64,000 bases of DNA from an uncultured Erythrobacter sp. (GTDB lineage Bacteria > Pseudomonadota > Alphaproteobacteria > Sphingomonadales > Sphingomonadaceae). Shown piece by piece: positions 1-11,209 of this stretch (the first letter of the stretch is position 1; every line of letters starts with the position of its first letter). The notes beneath the pieces were generated by a model that ran no database searches, was not told the DNA's origin, and saw only the letters and a program-made list of their open reading frames with translations. Both the position numbers and the translations under genes were made by a program. Location: NCBI GenBank assembly GCA_913055155.1, contig CAJXJR010000015.1:34223-98222 (forward strand), read 5' to 3'.

Positions 1-1052
1 CGCTTGTCGTATTCCAGCAGTTCGGCCGGGCCCAGGTTCTTGGCCACCAGGATCGAATCCTGGGTCAGCCCCTTTTGCGCGGCCGTACCCAGCTGGCCGG
101 AAACGATGCGGATCAGGCGGTTGGCCAGGTCCTCCAGGTCGTGCATCCGGTCGGCAAGCAGCGGGTCCTGGATTTCGCGCATGCGCATGCGGGTGCGCTG
201 CTGCACGCGCTCGATCGCGGCCTCGGCGGTCAGGCCGGAATCGATCGCCTCGTTGATGCGGCGCGACCAGCCTTCGTCGTAGGCGAACATCTTGTAGGTC
301 TCGAGCACCTGCTCATGCTCGCCGCCCACGCCGAATTCGGCCTGGCTGGCCATGGCGTCGATCTGCTCGCGCATGCGGTCGAAGGCGAGGTAGACGCGCT
401 GGCGTTCGGCTTCGATATCCTCGGCCACCGTCTGTTCGATGGTGACGCGCGGCTGGTGGAACACGGCCTGGCCTATGGCGAGGCCTTTCACCAGCTTGAG
501 GCCGGTCAGCACTTCCTGCCCGGAATGTGCCTCGGGCAGCCGGTCAAGGTCTTCGGAATCGACCAGCCCCGCGTTGTGGATCAGTTCTGCCAGCACCATT
601 GCAGTGGTCTGCAGCGCCTCGATCTCCACCTCTTCGTACTTGCGCGGGTCGGTGTGCTGCACGGTCAGCACGCCAATGGCCCGCTCGCGCCGCACGATCG
701 GGACGCCGGCGAAGGAATGGAACTTCTCCTCGCCGGTTTCGGGCTTGTACTGGAATTCGGGATGCGTGGCCGCTTCGGCCAGGTTCAGCGTCTCGATATT
801 CTGGGCGATGGTGCCGGTCAGGCCCTCACCCACGCCCAGCCGGGTGACGTGTACCGCCGCCTGGTTCAGGCCGCGGGTGGCATACAGTTCCAGCATGCCT
901 TCGCGCAGCAGGTAGATCGAGCAGACTTCGCTGGAGAGCGCTTCACCGATCGTTTCCACCACCTGGTTCAGCTTGGCTTGGGCGTGCGTGCGCGAAGCCA
1001 TCACCTCGTGAAGGCTGGTCAGGATCTGTCGTGCGGAAGCGGCGGCGGTCAT
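1..1052 (-). CDS. ptsP: PTS enzyme I(Ntr), PtsP, 5' part
   Basis: The translation has an N-terminal GAF domain (about residues 1-160, with CSIYLLREG and SFAGVPIVRRERAIGVL) followed by the start of the PEP-utilising enzyme I region. This order is typical of PtsP, the first phosphotransferase of the nitrogen PTS, which takes phosphate from PEP in the cytoplasm and feeds NPr and EIIA(Ntr). The gene runs off the left edge, so the phosphorylated histidine and the PEP-binding barrel are not in the window. The start is the ATG at 1050-1052, giving MTAAASARQ. The product class is secure; its regulation cannot be read from here. Confidence 0.93.
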   Translation of the reverse strand, partial: MTAAASARQILTSLHEVMASRTHAQAKLNQVVETIGEALSSEVCSIYLLREGMLELYATRGLNQAAVHVTRLGVGEGLTGTIAQNIETLNLAEAATHPEFQYKPETGEEKFHSFAGVPIVRRERAIGVLTVQHTDPRKYEEVEIEALQTTAMVLAELIHNAGLVDSEDLDRLPEAHSGQEVLTGLKLVKGLAIGQAVFHQPRVTIEQTVAEDIEAERQRVYLAFDRMREQIDAMASQAEFGVGGEHEQVLETYKMFAYDEGWSRRINEAIDSGLTAEAAIERVQQRTRMRMREIQDPLLADRMHDLEDLANRLIRIVSGQLGTAAQKGLTQDSILVAKNLGPAELLEYDK

Positions 1053-1079
1053 CTGTCCACTCGCCTATAGCAGATTGGC

Positions 1080-1118
1080 CAAAATGCAAATTCCCGGCCT
1101 CTGCGGAGGCCGGGAATT
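1080..1118 (-). terminator. Intrinsic terminator after the DUF465 gene
   Basis: A perfect 13-bp stem (1089-1101 with 1106-1118, loop TGCG) lies directly behind the leftward DUF465 stop. On the minus strand it is followed by TTGCATTTT. It separates that small gene from ptsP. Confidence 0.7.
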
Positions 1119-1125
1119 CAAGGTC

Positions 1126-1281
1126 TCAATGCAGCGCGATCTCTTCCTTGATGGCGAGCTTCTGCTTCTTGAGGACCTGGATTTTCGCACTGTCGGGCGA
1201 GGGACGGTTCATCTCTTCGCGCAATCGACGGTCGAGCCCCTCGTGCTTTTGCTGGAGGGCTTGGACGTGCGAAGTTTCCAT
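1126..1281 (-). CDS. DUF465 (YdcH-like) small helical protein
   Basis: This 51-residue protein has the DUF465 pattern: a charged helical hairpin ending LKKQKLAIKEEI. The start METSHVQAL is chosen because AAGGAG lies seven bases upstream; a longer frame upstream has no such site and reads as junk. The function of the family is unknown. The protein is cytoplasmic, and a second family member lies divergently at 1495. Confidence 0.8.
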   Translation of the reverse strand: METSHVQALQQKHEGLDRRLREEMNRPSPDSAKIQVLKKQKLAIKEEIALH

Positions 1282-1494
1282 GAGGCAGTCTCCTTGACAG
1301 TCTGGGCCGGAAAAGCCCGGCCCGCGTGGTGACCCAGACGCGATGACTGCCGTTCGACTCGCAAGCGGCAGTCGCCGCGTGATTGTCATCAAACCATAAT
1401 AGTCCTAATTCTCCAAACCCGTTGGCGATGAATCGCCTCTGGCGAACGTTATATTGTATCTGGCGGCGCCAGCTAGGGACTGGGGAAGGCGAGC

Positions 1495-1692
1495 ATGACA
1501 GAAGACGAAATGCGCAAGCGCCTCGCCGGCCTCAAGGTGGAGCATCGCGATCTAGACATTGCCATCGAGGCGCTGGTGCAATCCGGCGGGCCGGACCAGT
1601 TGCAGGTTGCCCGGCTGAAGAAGCGCAAGCTGCGCCTGCGCGACCAGATCAGCCAGATCGAGGATTTCCTGACCCCCGACATCATCGCCTGA
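1495..1692 (+). CDS. DUF465 family protein
   Basis: This 65-residue, highly charged helical protein carries the DUF465 signature LKKRKLRLRDQISQIEDF near its C-terminus. The ATG follows GGGGAAGGCGAGC, a usable ribosome site. It is a paralogue of the divergent protein at 1126-1281. Pairs of DUF465 genes close to an RcdA-like gene are a frequent arrangement in sphingomonads (from memory). Function is unknown. Confidence 0.8.
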   Translation: MTEDEMRKRLAGLKVEHRDLDIAIEALVQSGGPDQLQVARLKKRKLRLRDQISQIEDFLTPDIIA

Positions 1693-1902
1693 CCGCCCGC
1701 CGGGCGAAGCGTGCAGGAGCGGGACAGTCGGGGGAAAAAACCGCCAGCCGTTCTTTCCAGCACCACCAGTTTTCGCATATGCGAGAACTAGGTGGGATTG
1801 CGTATATCCTTTGCAGCAATCGCGGACCAACCATTGATTGTGCAGCTGCGAATGATTCAGCCGCGCATACGGGCCGCAACGGATTAGAAGGCTGGTGAAA
1901 CA

Positions 1903-2364
1903 TTGCAGACTGCCAATCTCAACGAAGTCATCGTGAACAAGCTTTACGAAGATGGCCTGCTACTGGCGGACGAGGCACGCGCTTCATTCGACCTGGAGGA
2001 CAGCTTTGGCGGCGCGCGGGATGAAACCAGCGCCGCACGGGCAGCAATGAGCTGCGAGGCGCTGCGCACCACCACGCGGATGATGCACGCGATCGCCTGG
2101 CTGCTGAACCAGCGCGCCTATTTTTCGGGCGAGATCAGCGAGTTCCAGCTGCGCCGCCATGGCCGGCTGCCGCCCGCACAGCCCGCGCCCAGCCACGAGG
2201 AGCTGGCGCTGCTGCCGCCCCATGTTGCCGACCTGGTGGATCGCACAGTGGAACTGTACGCCCGTATCGAACGGCTGGACCGGGCCTGGCGCAAGAGTTT
2301 CGAACTGCAGCCCGCCGCCGTGCATCGCCTGCGCGAACGGCTGGGCTACGCCTTCGCGCGCTAG
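1903..2364 (+). CDS. RcdA-like DUF1465 protein
   Basis: This 153-residue helical protein matches the DUF1465 family, whose Caulobacter member RcdA is an adaptor for ClpXP proteolysis of CtrA during the cell cycle. Recognisable parts are the N-terminal LADEARASFDLED stretch, the central MMHAIAWLLNQRA helix and the C-terminal LREKLG-like end. The best start is TTG at 1903 behind GAAGG; no ATG precedes the conserved region. The adaptor role is inferred from the family only. Confidence 0.75.
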   Translation: MQTANLNEVIVNKLYEDGLLLADEARASFDLEDSFGGARDETSAARAAMSCEALRTTTRMMHAIAWLLNQRAYFSGEISEFQLRRHGRLPPAQPAPSHEELALLPPHVADLVDRTVELYARIERLDRAWRKSFELQPAAVHRLRERLGYAFAR

Positions 2365-2375
2365 GCTTTCGCTCC

Positions 2376-3851
<1,476 letters not shown>

Positions 3852-3876
3852 TGGCAATCCTCTCTCGGCCCGCCAT

Positions 3877-4758
3877 ATGCACACCATGGCGCTTCCCCCG
3901 CAACCCTGGCCGACCGGCAAAGCCGAACAACTGGAGCCGCTGGTGCGCCGCGTACTGGCGCCCAACGCCTCGCCCTATACCTACACCGGCACGCAGACCT
4001 ACCTTGTCGGCACCGACGAAGGGCTGGCGGTGATAGACCCCGGCCCGGCAGAGCCCGGACATCTCGCCGCGCTGCAGGCAGCCATCGGCGATGCGCGGGT
4101 TTGCGCCATCATGTGCACCCACACCCACCGCGACCATTCGCCTGCTGCCGCGCCGCTGGCCGCAGCGACCGGCGCACCGGTGGTCGGCTGCGCGCCGCTG
4201 CACATCCAGTCCGACGCCCCGCGCGTGGATGCACCTTTCGACCAGCATTACGAACCCGACCGTGTGATGGAAAACGGCGAATCCATGACCGGCCCCGGCT
4301 GGACGCTGACCGCCCTCGCCACGCCCGGCCACACCTCCAACCACCTGTGCTTCGCGCTGGAGGAAACAGGCGCGCTGTTCACCGGCGACCACGTGATGGG
4401 CTGGTCCACCAGCGTGGTGGTGCCGCCCGATGGCGACATGGCCGACTACATGGCCAGCCTGCACCTGCTGTACGAGCGCGAACAGGACCGGGTCTATTAC
4501 CCGGCCCACGGCCCCGCCGTCGAACGTCCCCGACAACTGGTGCGCGGCATGATCGGCCACCGCCGCCAACGCGAACGCCAGATCCTGCGCCTGCTGGGCG
4601 AGGAAGCGCGGAGCATCGAGGCGCTGGTGCCGGTGATGTACAAGGGCGTGGACGAGAAACTGTGGCCAGCCGCCGCCCAAAGCGTGCTGGCGCACCTGCT
4701 GGACCTGGAAAAACGCGGCGAAGCGGCGCGCGATGGCGAGGACTGGACCGCGACCTAG
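3877..4758 (+). CDS. MBL-fold hydrolase, LACTB2-like
   Basis: The metallo-beta-lactamase signature THTHRDHSP is at about residues 83-91, with later metal ligands in TPGHTSNH and GDHVMGW. The C-terminal region, with VPVMYKGV and a winged-helix-like end, resembles the LACTB2/RNase Z-like branch of the superfamily. Substrate is unknown. The start is uncertain: ATGs at 3877 and 3886 are both possible and neither has a clear ribosome site. It is divergent from glpK with about 25 bp between the starts. Confidence 0.8.
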   Translation: MHTMALPPQPWPTGKAEQLEPLVRRVLAPNASPYTYTGTQTYLVGTDEGLAVIDPGPAEPGHLAALQAAIGDARVCAIMCTHTHRDHSPAAAPLAAATGAPVVGCAPLHIQSDAPRVDAPFDQHYEPDRVMENGESMTGPGWTLTALATPGHTSNHLCFALEETGALFTGDHVMGWSTSVVVPPDGDMADYMASLHLLYEREQDRVYYPAHGPAVERPRQLVRGMIGHRRQRERQILRLLGEEARSIEALVPVMYKGVDEKLWPAAAQSVLAHLLDLEKRGEAARDGEDWTAT

Positions 4759-4764
4759 GCGCGC

Positions 4765-5979
4765 CTAGCCCTCGTCCTCCAGCACCGCAGCCATCGGCGT
4801 CGTGCGCGGCAGCGACTGGAAATCCTGCTGCTCTGCCCCGGGCACCGGCTTGCTGACCGCCGCGCGCCACAGGCCGAACAGCGATGCGGCCACCGCCACC
4901 GCGCCAATCGCGCCGAACAGTCCCGGCGGGCCCAGTGTGGCCATGGCCACCGATCCCGCCATCGGCCCCATCGCCGCGCCCACCGAATAAACCAGCACGA
5001 GCCCGCTGCTCGCGCCCACGCGCTCGCTTTCGTCCAGGTGGTCGTTCGAATGGGCGACGCACAATGGATAGAGCGCGAAGGCAAAGCCGCCGAACAGCGC
5101 CCCGATAGCAAAGATCGCCACGGGCTCGCGCACCAGCGCCAGGGCAGCACACAGCACCGCGGTGGCCAGCATGCTGGCATTGATGACGCGGCGACGGTCG
5201 AACCGGTCGGACAGGCGACCCAGCGGGTATTGCAGCACCACGCCGCCGGAGATCACGCAGGAGGTGAATAGCGCCACCTGGCTCAGCGGCAGGCCCACGC
5301 GCTGCACGAACACCGCGCCCAGCGCATAGAACGCACCCAGCATGATGCCTGTCGCCAGCGTACCGACGATGCCCAGCGGTGAAACGGCATAGAGCCGCTT
5401 CAACGAGAAGGCGGTAACCTCCTCCATGATCGGCTGCTCGATCTTCGTCAGCACCACGGGCAGCACCGACAGGGACAGCAGCACGGCAGAAGCCATGAAC
5501 GGCAGCGCGGGCGCATTGTCGCCCAGGTTCAGCAGGAACTGCCCCACCGCCTGCCCGGCGTAGAGCGCGATCATGTAGGCCGCCAGGATCGCGCTGCGGT
5601 TGTCGGGCCGGGCCACGCGATTGAGCCAGGACTCGAGGCAGACGAACACCCCGCTCATCACGAAACCGTCGGCAAAGCGCAGCACGGTCCACACGGCGGC
5701 ATTGTCGATGATGGCGTAGGACAGCGAACTGGCGGAGTAGAAGGAGACGAAGGCGGCAAAGGCACGGATATGGCCAACCCGCCCGATCAGCGGCGCGACC
5801 TTGAGCGCACCCAGCGTCAGCCCGGCGAAGTAACTGGTGGCCACAAGGCCGATCAGCAGCGCGCTGTGCCCGGTCTGCTCCAGTCGCACGGCGATCAGGG
5901 TGGACAGGAAGCCGCTGCCCGCCATCAACACGAAAATCGCCACCAGCAGGGTGCGCACCGAGTTGAGCGAGGTCATCAT
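4765..5979 (-). CDS. MFS transporter
   Basis: This protein of about 404 residues has twelve predicted hydrophobic segments in two halves and an MFS-type loop QYPLGRLSDRFDRRRVI between segments of the second half. It looks like the UMF/YcaD-type group of small-molecule exporters; substrate unknown. Tandem ATGs at 5979 and 5976 are the likely start, behind AGGGGCGCG. The open frame continues far upstream, but that part is antisense to csaA and was excluded. Confidence 0.85.
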   Translation of the reverse strand: MMTSLNSVRTLLVAIFVLMAGSGFLSTLIAVRLEQTGHSALLIGLVATSYFAGLTLGALKVAPLIGRVGHIRAFAAFVSFYSASSLSYAIIDNAAVWTVLRFADGFVMSGVFVCLESWLNRVARPDNRSAILAAYMIALYAGQAVGQFLLNLGDNAPALPFMASAVLLSLSVLPVVLTKIEQPIMEEVTAFSLKRLYAVSPLGIVGTLATGIMLGAFYALGAVFVQRVGLPLSQVALFTSCVISGGVVLQYPLGRLSDRFDRRRVINASMLATAVLCAALALVREPVAIFAIGALFGGFAFALYPLCVAHSNDHLDESERVGASSGLVLVYSVGAAMGPMAGSVAMATLGPPGLFGAIGAVAVAASLFGLWRAAVSKPVPGAEQQDFQSLPRTTPMAAVLEDEG

Positions 5980-6072
5980 GATTCGCGCCCCTAGTCGTCT
6001 TGCCGGCGCTACGCCAGAGCAGGATTGCCCCGCATGGTGGACTCGGCGCTGCAGCGCGCCTAGGCCCCGCCG

Positions 6073-6417
6073 ATGACGCAAATCGGCTTCGACGACTTCA
6101 TGGCGGTGGATATCCGCTGCGGCACGGTAACCGACGCGCAGCCTTTTCCTGAGGCACGCAAGCCCGCGATCAAGCTGTGGGTGGATTTCGGCGCGGATCT
6201 GGGCGTGCGCAAAAGCTCCGCGCAGATCACCGATCACTACACGCCCGAAGGGCTGAAGGGACGCAAGGTCATGGCCGTCGTGAACTTCCCGCCGCGCCAG
6301 ATCGGGCCGTTCATGTCCGAAGTGCTGGTGCTGGGCTTTCCCGATGCGGCCGGCGCGATCGTGCTGGCAAGGCCGGACGCAGGGCTGGACCTGCCCGATG
6401 GCGCACGGCTGGCCTAG
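6073..6417 (+). CDS. csaA: tRNA-binding protein CsaA
   Basis: This 114-residue single OB-fold protein has the EMAP-II/CsaA pattern: DDFMAVDIRCGTV at the N-terminus, then KLWVDFG, SSAQIT and VVNFPPRQIGPFMSEVLVLG. CsaA proteins bind tRNA and have chaperone-like activity in the cytoplasm. Length is typical. Its stop overlaps the stop of the convergent sulfotransferase gene by four bases. Confidence 0.93.
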   Translation: MTQIGFDDFMAVDIRCGTVTDAQPFPEARKPAIKLWVDFGADLGVRKSSAQITDHYTPEGLKGRKVMAVVNFPPRQIGPFMSEVLVLGFPDAAGAIVLARPDAGLDLPDGARLA

Positions 6418-8366
6418 GGCTCGATCCCCAGCGCCGCACGCAGGTCGCCCAACCACGGGTCGAAGGGCACCCATGCGCCCTGCCCCTTGCGGTTGATCGG
6501 CTGGCGCACCTGTTCGCTGCTGGCTGTACGCACGGCGCGGTCGGTCTTGTGGAACTGCAGGCACGCATCTTCGAACTCCAGCCCGCAATGGTCCAGCATG
6601 CGGCGGATCTGCCCTTCGGGGTCGTCCAGCACGTCTTCGTGCTGCACGCGCAGCACCTTGCCCGGCAGCACTTCGTCCCAGTGCTGCATCAGGTCGACAT
6701 AGTCGGCGTAATAGCGCCCGATCTCGGTCAGGCCGTAGGTAAATTCCTGCCCCTCGGCGAACAGCTGCTTGAAGCCGGAAAAGCAGCAATCCATCGGCGC
6801 GCGGCGGGCATCGATGATCTTGGCATTGGGCAGGATCAGGTGGATCAGGCCGATGTGGCGGAAGTTGTTCGGCATCTTGTCGATGAAGAACGGCGCGCCC
6901 TGCCGGTGGACCATGGTGTTCTCGATGTACTGCCGGCCGAAGGTCTCCAGCTGCTCTGCCGAAAGGTCGTGCAGCACCTGCGGGTAGAGCGATTGCCCGG
7001 CCTTGCGCCCGCGCAGCCGGTGGGCCAGCGCCAAGATGTCGGGCAGCTCCAGCGTGCCATCGACCTGTGAATGGCTGGCCAGGACCTGCTCCAGCAGCGT
7101 CGATCCCGCGCGTGGCAGGCCAAGGATGAAGATCGGGTCGGGCGCCTTGTGCCCTGCGCCCTCGTGCCTCGCGAACAGCTCCGCCGTGCAGGTCTCGCGC
7201 TGCTTCGCCAGTTCGGCGCTCATGGTGTCGGCGTCGTAACGGGTCTGTGCGCGCTTCAGCGCGTTGCCACGCTCGTAATTGCGGAAGCTGGCTTCGTAGT
7301 CCTTGCGGTCCTCGTGCGCCTTGCCCAGCGCGAAGGACAGGTGGACCCGGTCCATGAAGGCAAGGTCGGGCCGCGCCACCTGCTCTTCCATCCGCGCCAT
7401 TTCGTCTTCGGTGAAGCGATAGGTCTTCAGGTTCGCCAGCGCATACCAGGCATCGCCGTGGTCGGGCTTTGCGGCAAAGGCGGCGCGGTAGCTTTCGATG
7501 GCCTTGTCGGTCTCGCCAGTGGTCTTCAGCGCGTGGCCGCGGCTGGTCAGCGTGGCGGGATCGTTCGGTACCTTTTCCAGCACCTGCTCGAATAGGGCAA
7601 AGGCGCGTTCGTAGTCGCCGGTCTGCATCGATTCGATGGCGAGATGCGACTGGAACAGCGGGTTTGCAGGATCGCTTTCGTAGAGGCTTTCCGCCTCCTC
7701 GCGCGCGCGCTCGAACTTCTGCCGGCGACGCAGGGCATCGATGTAGTCGAGCCGCACCTGCACGTTCTCCGGCTCGAACATGGCCGCGCTTTCCAGCAGG
7801 AATTCGGCATCGTCCATAATGCCCAGCTTCACCCCGATCTGCGCCAGCAGCCGCATGCCTTCCACGTTCTTCGGGTTGGCGCGCAGGAAGTGGCGGCAGA
7901 TTTCCTCTGCCCGCAGGATACGCCCTTCGTGCAGGTGATGGGTGACGGCGACCAGTTCGCGCGGCAGGCTGGCAATGCGCTGCGCCTGGGCCGCAGCCTG
8001 ACGGGATTCGCTGCCCATTTGCAGCTCTGCCAGTGCCCGCCAGCTGGCATCCAGCGCGGGGTTGAAGCGCACGGCACGCTGGTAGGCGGCAATCGCCTCT
8101 GCCGCCTTGCCTTGCGCGCGGGCAAGGTGCCCGGCCTCCTGCCAGGCGCGACCATATTCGGGCATGGCGGCGTGCAGCCGGGCCAGCATGTCCGATGCCT
8201 CGGCGTGCCGGTTCAGGTATCGCAGCGCGACAGCGGCCATGTACAGCGCCTCGCCATCACCGGGGTCGGCGGTCACCAGTGGATCGACCAGCGCCAGACC
8301 CCGCGGGAAATCGCCTGCCTGCATCGCCTTTTGCGCCAGCGCCAGTTGTTCGTCGCGATCATTCAT
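6414..8366 (-). CDS. TPR-repeat sulfotransferase
   Basis: This 650-residue protein has many TPR-like helical repeats over about residues 1-380, then a sulfotransferase domain with the PAPS-binding loop FILGLPRAGSTLLEQVL near residue 410 and a second motif RRAPMDCCFSGFKQL. This TPR-sulfotransferase layout is common in sphingomonads. Its acceptor is unknown; the family could sulfate a protein or small molecule. No signal peptide is seen. A strong hairpin upstream of it ends the preceding TonB-receptor transcript. Confidence 0.9.
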   Translation of the reverse strand: MNDRDEQLALAQKAMQAGDFPRGLALVDPLVTADPGDGEALYMAAVALRYLNRHAEASDMLARLHAAMPEYGRAWQEAGHLARAQGKAAEAIAAYQRAVRFNPALDASWRALAELQMGSESRQAAAQAQRIASLPRELVAVTHHLHEGRILRAEEICRHFLRANPKNVEGMRLLAQIGVKLGIMDDAEFLLESAAMFEPENVQVRLDYIDALRRRQKFERAREEAESLYESDPANPLFQSHLAIESMQTGDYERAFALFEQVLEKVPNDPATLTSRGHALKTTGETDKAIESYRAAFAAKPDHGDAWYALANLKTYRFTEDEMARMEEQVARPDLAFMDRVHLSFALGKAHEDRKDYEASFRNYERGNALKRAQTRYDADTMSAELAKQRETCTAELFARHEGAGHKAPDPIFILGLPRAGSTLLEQVLASHSQVDGTLELPDILALAHRLRGRKAGQSLYPQVLHDLSAEQLETFGRQYIENTMVHRQGAPFFIDKMPNNFRHIGLIHLILPNAKIIDARRAPMDCCFSGFKQLFAEGQEFTYGLTEIGRYYADYVDLMQHWDEVLPGKVLRVQHEDVLDDPEGQIRRMLDHCGLEFEDACLQFHKTDRAVRTASSEQVRQPINRKGQGAWVPFDPWLGDLRAALGIEP

Positions 8367-8396
8367 GGGTGCGCCCTATCAAAGCAAGACTGCACA

Positions 8397-8434
8397 TACA
8401 AAACAGCGGGGGCGAACCGCTGGTTCACCCCCGC
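8397..8434 (-). terminator. Terminator after the TonB receptor
   Basis: On the minus strand a 7-bp G/C stem (8406-8412 with 8428-8434) contains an inner GAACC/GGTTC stem and is followed by TGTTTTGT. It lies 26 bases past the receptor stop codon. Confidence 0.8.
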
Positions 8435-8460
8435 CGCATTGGTTTCGTGCGTGGACCGGA

Positions 8461-11112
8461 TCAGTAGTCGTAGGAGACCCGCACACCCACCGTCAGCGGA
8501 CGGTTGGTGGTGATGCGTGCCCGGTCGTTGACGAAGTTGCCCGAGATCTGCGCCCGTTCGTCGAATAGGTTCTCGCCATAGACCTCGAAGCGCCACTGGT
8601 CGGCCACCACACCGGCGGAAAGATCGACCACGGCATAGCTGTCGAGACGCAGCTTGTTGATCTCGATGATGTCGGTGAACTTCGATGCCGAATAGGTCAG
8701 CTGCGGCTGGATATAGGCTTCCAGCGTGTTCGACAGGTCCCATTCGTAGCGCACGCGCACATTGCCCTGGAATTCCGGGGCAAAGGCCAGCGGTTCTCCC
8801 ACCACCACGTCGTTGGTCGGGGTCAGCACTTCGGTGATCTCGGTATCGAGGATCGAGAAGGCACCCGCCACGGTCAGGCCGGGAACGGCATAGGGCGCGA
8901 TGGTGAAGTCTGCCTCGAGACCATAGATCTCTGCATTCGCCGCGTTGTCCGAGAAGAACAGGTTGGTGATGCTGGGATCGAAGATGGTCGTCTGCAGGCG
9001 GCTGATATCGACATAGAAGGCCGAGCCGTTGAAGCGCAGCTGGCCGCCGACCAGGTCAAGCTTCCAGCCCAGTTCGTAGTTCTGCACCTCGTCGGTTTCG
9101 AGCTCGAACGGCACGGTGAAACCGGCGCCGTTGGTGGCACCACCCGGACGGTTCAGCAAGCCCGGACGGAAGCCTTCCGAATAGGTCGCGTAGAACAGCG
9201 TGTCGGGCGTGGGCGTAACCTGCAGCGTGCCCTTGTAGATCACGCCATCGGTCTGCGCCGTATCCGGCGCGCGCACCGCGTTGAACACCTGCTGGGCCTG
9301 GGTGGCGGAGAGACCGGCATCCTGGATATCCTGCAGGCTGTCTGCGGTGGTGAAGGTCTGCCGCAGCGCGGCGTTACAGCTGTTGATGAAGGTATAGCTG
9401 CCGTCGCCATCGTACAGGTCGTTCAGGTCCGTACCGAAGGCATTGGCATCCTGCGCCGCGCCCGAGTTACAGAACGAACCGTTGGCGCTGCCTTCGAAAT
9501 CGACCTCGATATCGTAGTAGCGCGCACCCAGCGTGATGGTCAGCAGGTCAGGCACGATATCGAAGCTGGCTTCGCCGAAGATGCCGATCTGTTCGTCCGT
9601 GCGACGGATGTCGTTGCGGAAGATGGTATCGGCGGGGAACGGCCCCGGATCGGTATTGAAACCGGGCTGCGGGAAGTTCGGCGCAAAGGGGCCGAACGGC
9701 TGCGCGATCACGTTGCCGGGATAGTTGAAGTCGTTGCGCTCCTTCAGCTCCAGGTCGGAATAGAAGCCGCCGGCGGTGGCGCGCACGCGCCAGTCGTCAG
9801 GCGTGCTGAAGCGCAGCTCCTGCGTGAACACGGTCGTGTCGCTGTCCGACGTGACATAGAGGTTGGGCGGCTGGCAGGTGCCGCTGGGATCGGCGGAACC
9901 GGGATAGCTGACCGAGCCGTCGCAGATGTAGTAGGGCAGGTACTGGCCGACGAACAGGTAGTCCGAATAGTCGACCCGCTGCTGCGTTTCGCGATCGGTG
10001 TAGGCACCGGTGTAAACCACGTCGAGCATGGCCAGGCGACCTTCGACGGTCCAGCTGGTGTTGCTGAAATTGTCTTCCAGGCGATCGTCCTCGAAGCGCT
10101 GGATTTCCAGGTCGTCGAGCCCGCCCAGTTCCGGATCGGCGAAGAACACGCCGTCGCTTTCCAGGCTCTGGCGCGAATGGGCCAGGGTGATGGTCCAGTC
10201 GGGAGTGACCTCCCACAGCGCGGTGGCGCGGAAACCGGCATAGGTGGTGTCGTTGAAGTTGTCTTCGACAAGGCCGGAGTTGTTGGTTTCAAGGAAGGTC
10301 ACGTTCGACAGGTCGGCCGTGCTCTGGAAACCCGCGCGCAGGGCGCTGACCGGCACGCCGTTCGCACGCACGGTGCCTTCCGGACGGAAACGGGCGCTTT
10401 CGCTGGCATCGCGAGTGCCCTGGACGTTGTCGATATAGCCGCCCTGGTGATCGAGGTAGGCCACGCCGCGCACGGCCAGCGTATCGGTCACCGGCACGTT
10501 CAGCATCACCTCGGTCTTGTACGAGGTTTCACCACCGTTGGTGAAGCTGACGCCAGCGCTGGCACCGGCATCGAAACCGGCAAGGCTGGGCTTGTTGGTG
10601 ATGAGGCGAACCACGCCGGCCTGCGAGCTGGCGCCGAACAGCGTGCCCTGCGGACCCGACAGCACCTCGATACGGGCAAGGTCGGCAGCGTAGACGTCGA
10701 GGTTACGACCCGGCTGCGCCAGCGGTTGCTCGTCGAGGTACATGGCGACGTTGGGCGCAAGGCCGGCAACGCCTGCGGTCGTCAGGTTCGGCGTGGTGGA
10801 TGCCAGGCCGCGGATGTAGATGGTCGACTGGCCCGGACCACTGCCGCCCGCGGTAACCGTGGGCAGCTGCTCGAGATAGTCCTCGAACGTGTCGATGTTG
10901 AGCTCTTCCAGCCCTTCCTCACCGAGTGCCTGCACGGAAACCGGCACGTCCTGCAGGTCTTCCTGGCGCTTGGTCGCGGTAACGACGATGGTGCCCACAC
11001 CGCCCTGGCGCGCTGCAGGCGCCGCCTCGATTGCGGTGTCCTGCGCCATGGCAGGCGATGCGAGGGCAATGGCAAGCGCGCCGATCGACGCGCCGCTGGT
11101 ATATTTCGACAT
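8461..11112 (-). CDS. TonB-dependent outer-membrane receptor
   Basis: This 883-residue protein has a signal peptide cleaved after ASPAMA, a TonB box TIVVTATKR, a plug domain (about residues 45-190, with IEVLSGPQGTLFGASSQAGV) and a long beta-barrel ending in the aromatic VRVSYDY. It imports an unknown ligand across the outer membrane using TonB energy. Many sphingomonad receptors of this type take up plant or aromatic compounds rather than iron; the ligand cannot be told from sequence. A minus-strand leader with a terminator-like hairpin precedes it (11180-11335). Confidence 0.94.
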   Translation of the reverse strand: MSKYTSGASIGALAIALASPAMAQDTAIEAAPAARQGGVGTIVVTATKRQEDLQDVPVSVQALGEEGLEELNIDTFEDYLEQLPTVTAGGSGPGQSTIYIRGLASTTPNLTTAGVAGLAPNVAMYLDEQPLAQPGRNLDVYAADLARIEVLSGPQGTLFGASSQAGVVRLITNKPSLAGFDAGASAGVSFTNGGETSYKTEVMLNVPVTDTLAVRGVAYLDHQGGYIDNVQGTRDASESARFRPEGTVRANGVPVSALRAGFQSTADLSNVTFLETNNSGLVEDNFNDTTYAGFRATALWEVTPDWTITLAHSRQSLESDGVFFADPELGGLDDLEIQRFEDDRLEDNFSNTSWTVEGRLAMLDVVYTGAYTDRETQQRVDYSDYLFVGQYLPYYICDGSVSYPGSADPSGTCQPPNLYVTSDSDTTVFTQELRFSTPDDWRVRATAGGFYSDLELKERNDFNYPGNVIAQPFGPFAPNFPQPGFNTDPGPFPADTIFRNDIRRTDEQIGIFGEASFDIVPDLLTITLGARYYDIEVDFEGSANGSFCNSGAAQDANAFGTDLNDLYDGDGSYTFINSCNAALRQTFTTADSLQDIQDAGLSATQAQQVFNAVRAPDTAQTDGVIYKGTLQVTPTPDTLFYATYSEGFRPGLLNRPGGATNGAGFTVPFELETDEVQNYELGWKLDLVGGQLRFNGSAFYVDISRLQTTIFDPSITNLFFSDNAANAEIYGLEADFTIAPYAVPGLTVAGAFSILDTEITEVLTPTNDVVVGEPLAFAPEFQGNVRVRYEWDLSNTLEAYIQPQLTYSASKFTDIIEINKLRLDSYAVVDLSAGVVADQWRFEVYGENLFDERAQISGNFVNDRARITTNRPLTVGVRVSYDY

Positions 11113-11178
11113 TTATGGAATCCCCTTGGATGTCGCGTTTGCGATCACGCTGCGATTTTCACCAGCCGCATGATCGTA

Positions 11179-11209
11179 TAAAAAACGCGCGCGAAAGAAT
11201 TTCGCGCGT
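11179..11209 (-). terminator. Terminator-like hairpin in the receptor leader
   Basis: On the minus strand the stem 11200-11209 with 11187-11196 (three-base loop) is followed by an uninterrupted T run at 11185-11179. It is oriented to stop transcription coming towards the TonB-receptor gene, about 70 bases before its ATG. Confidence 0.65.

Noticed and set aside
5980..6789. Long in-frame leftward extension of the MFS gene
   Set aside because: It runs antisense through csaA and its product has no hydrophobic or family-like pattern; the start at 5979 has a ribosome site.
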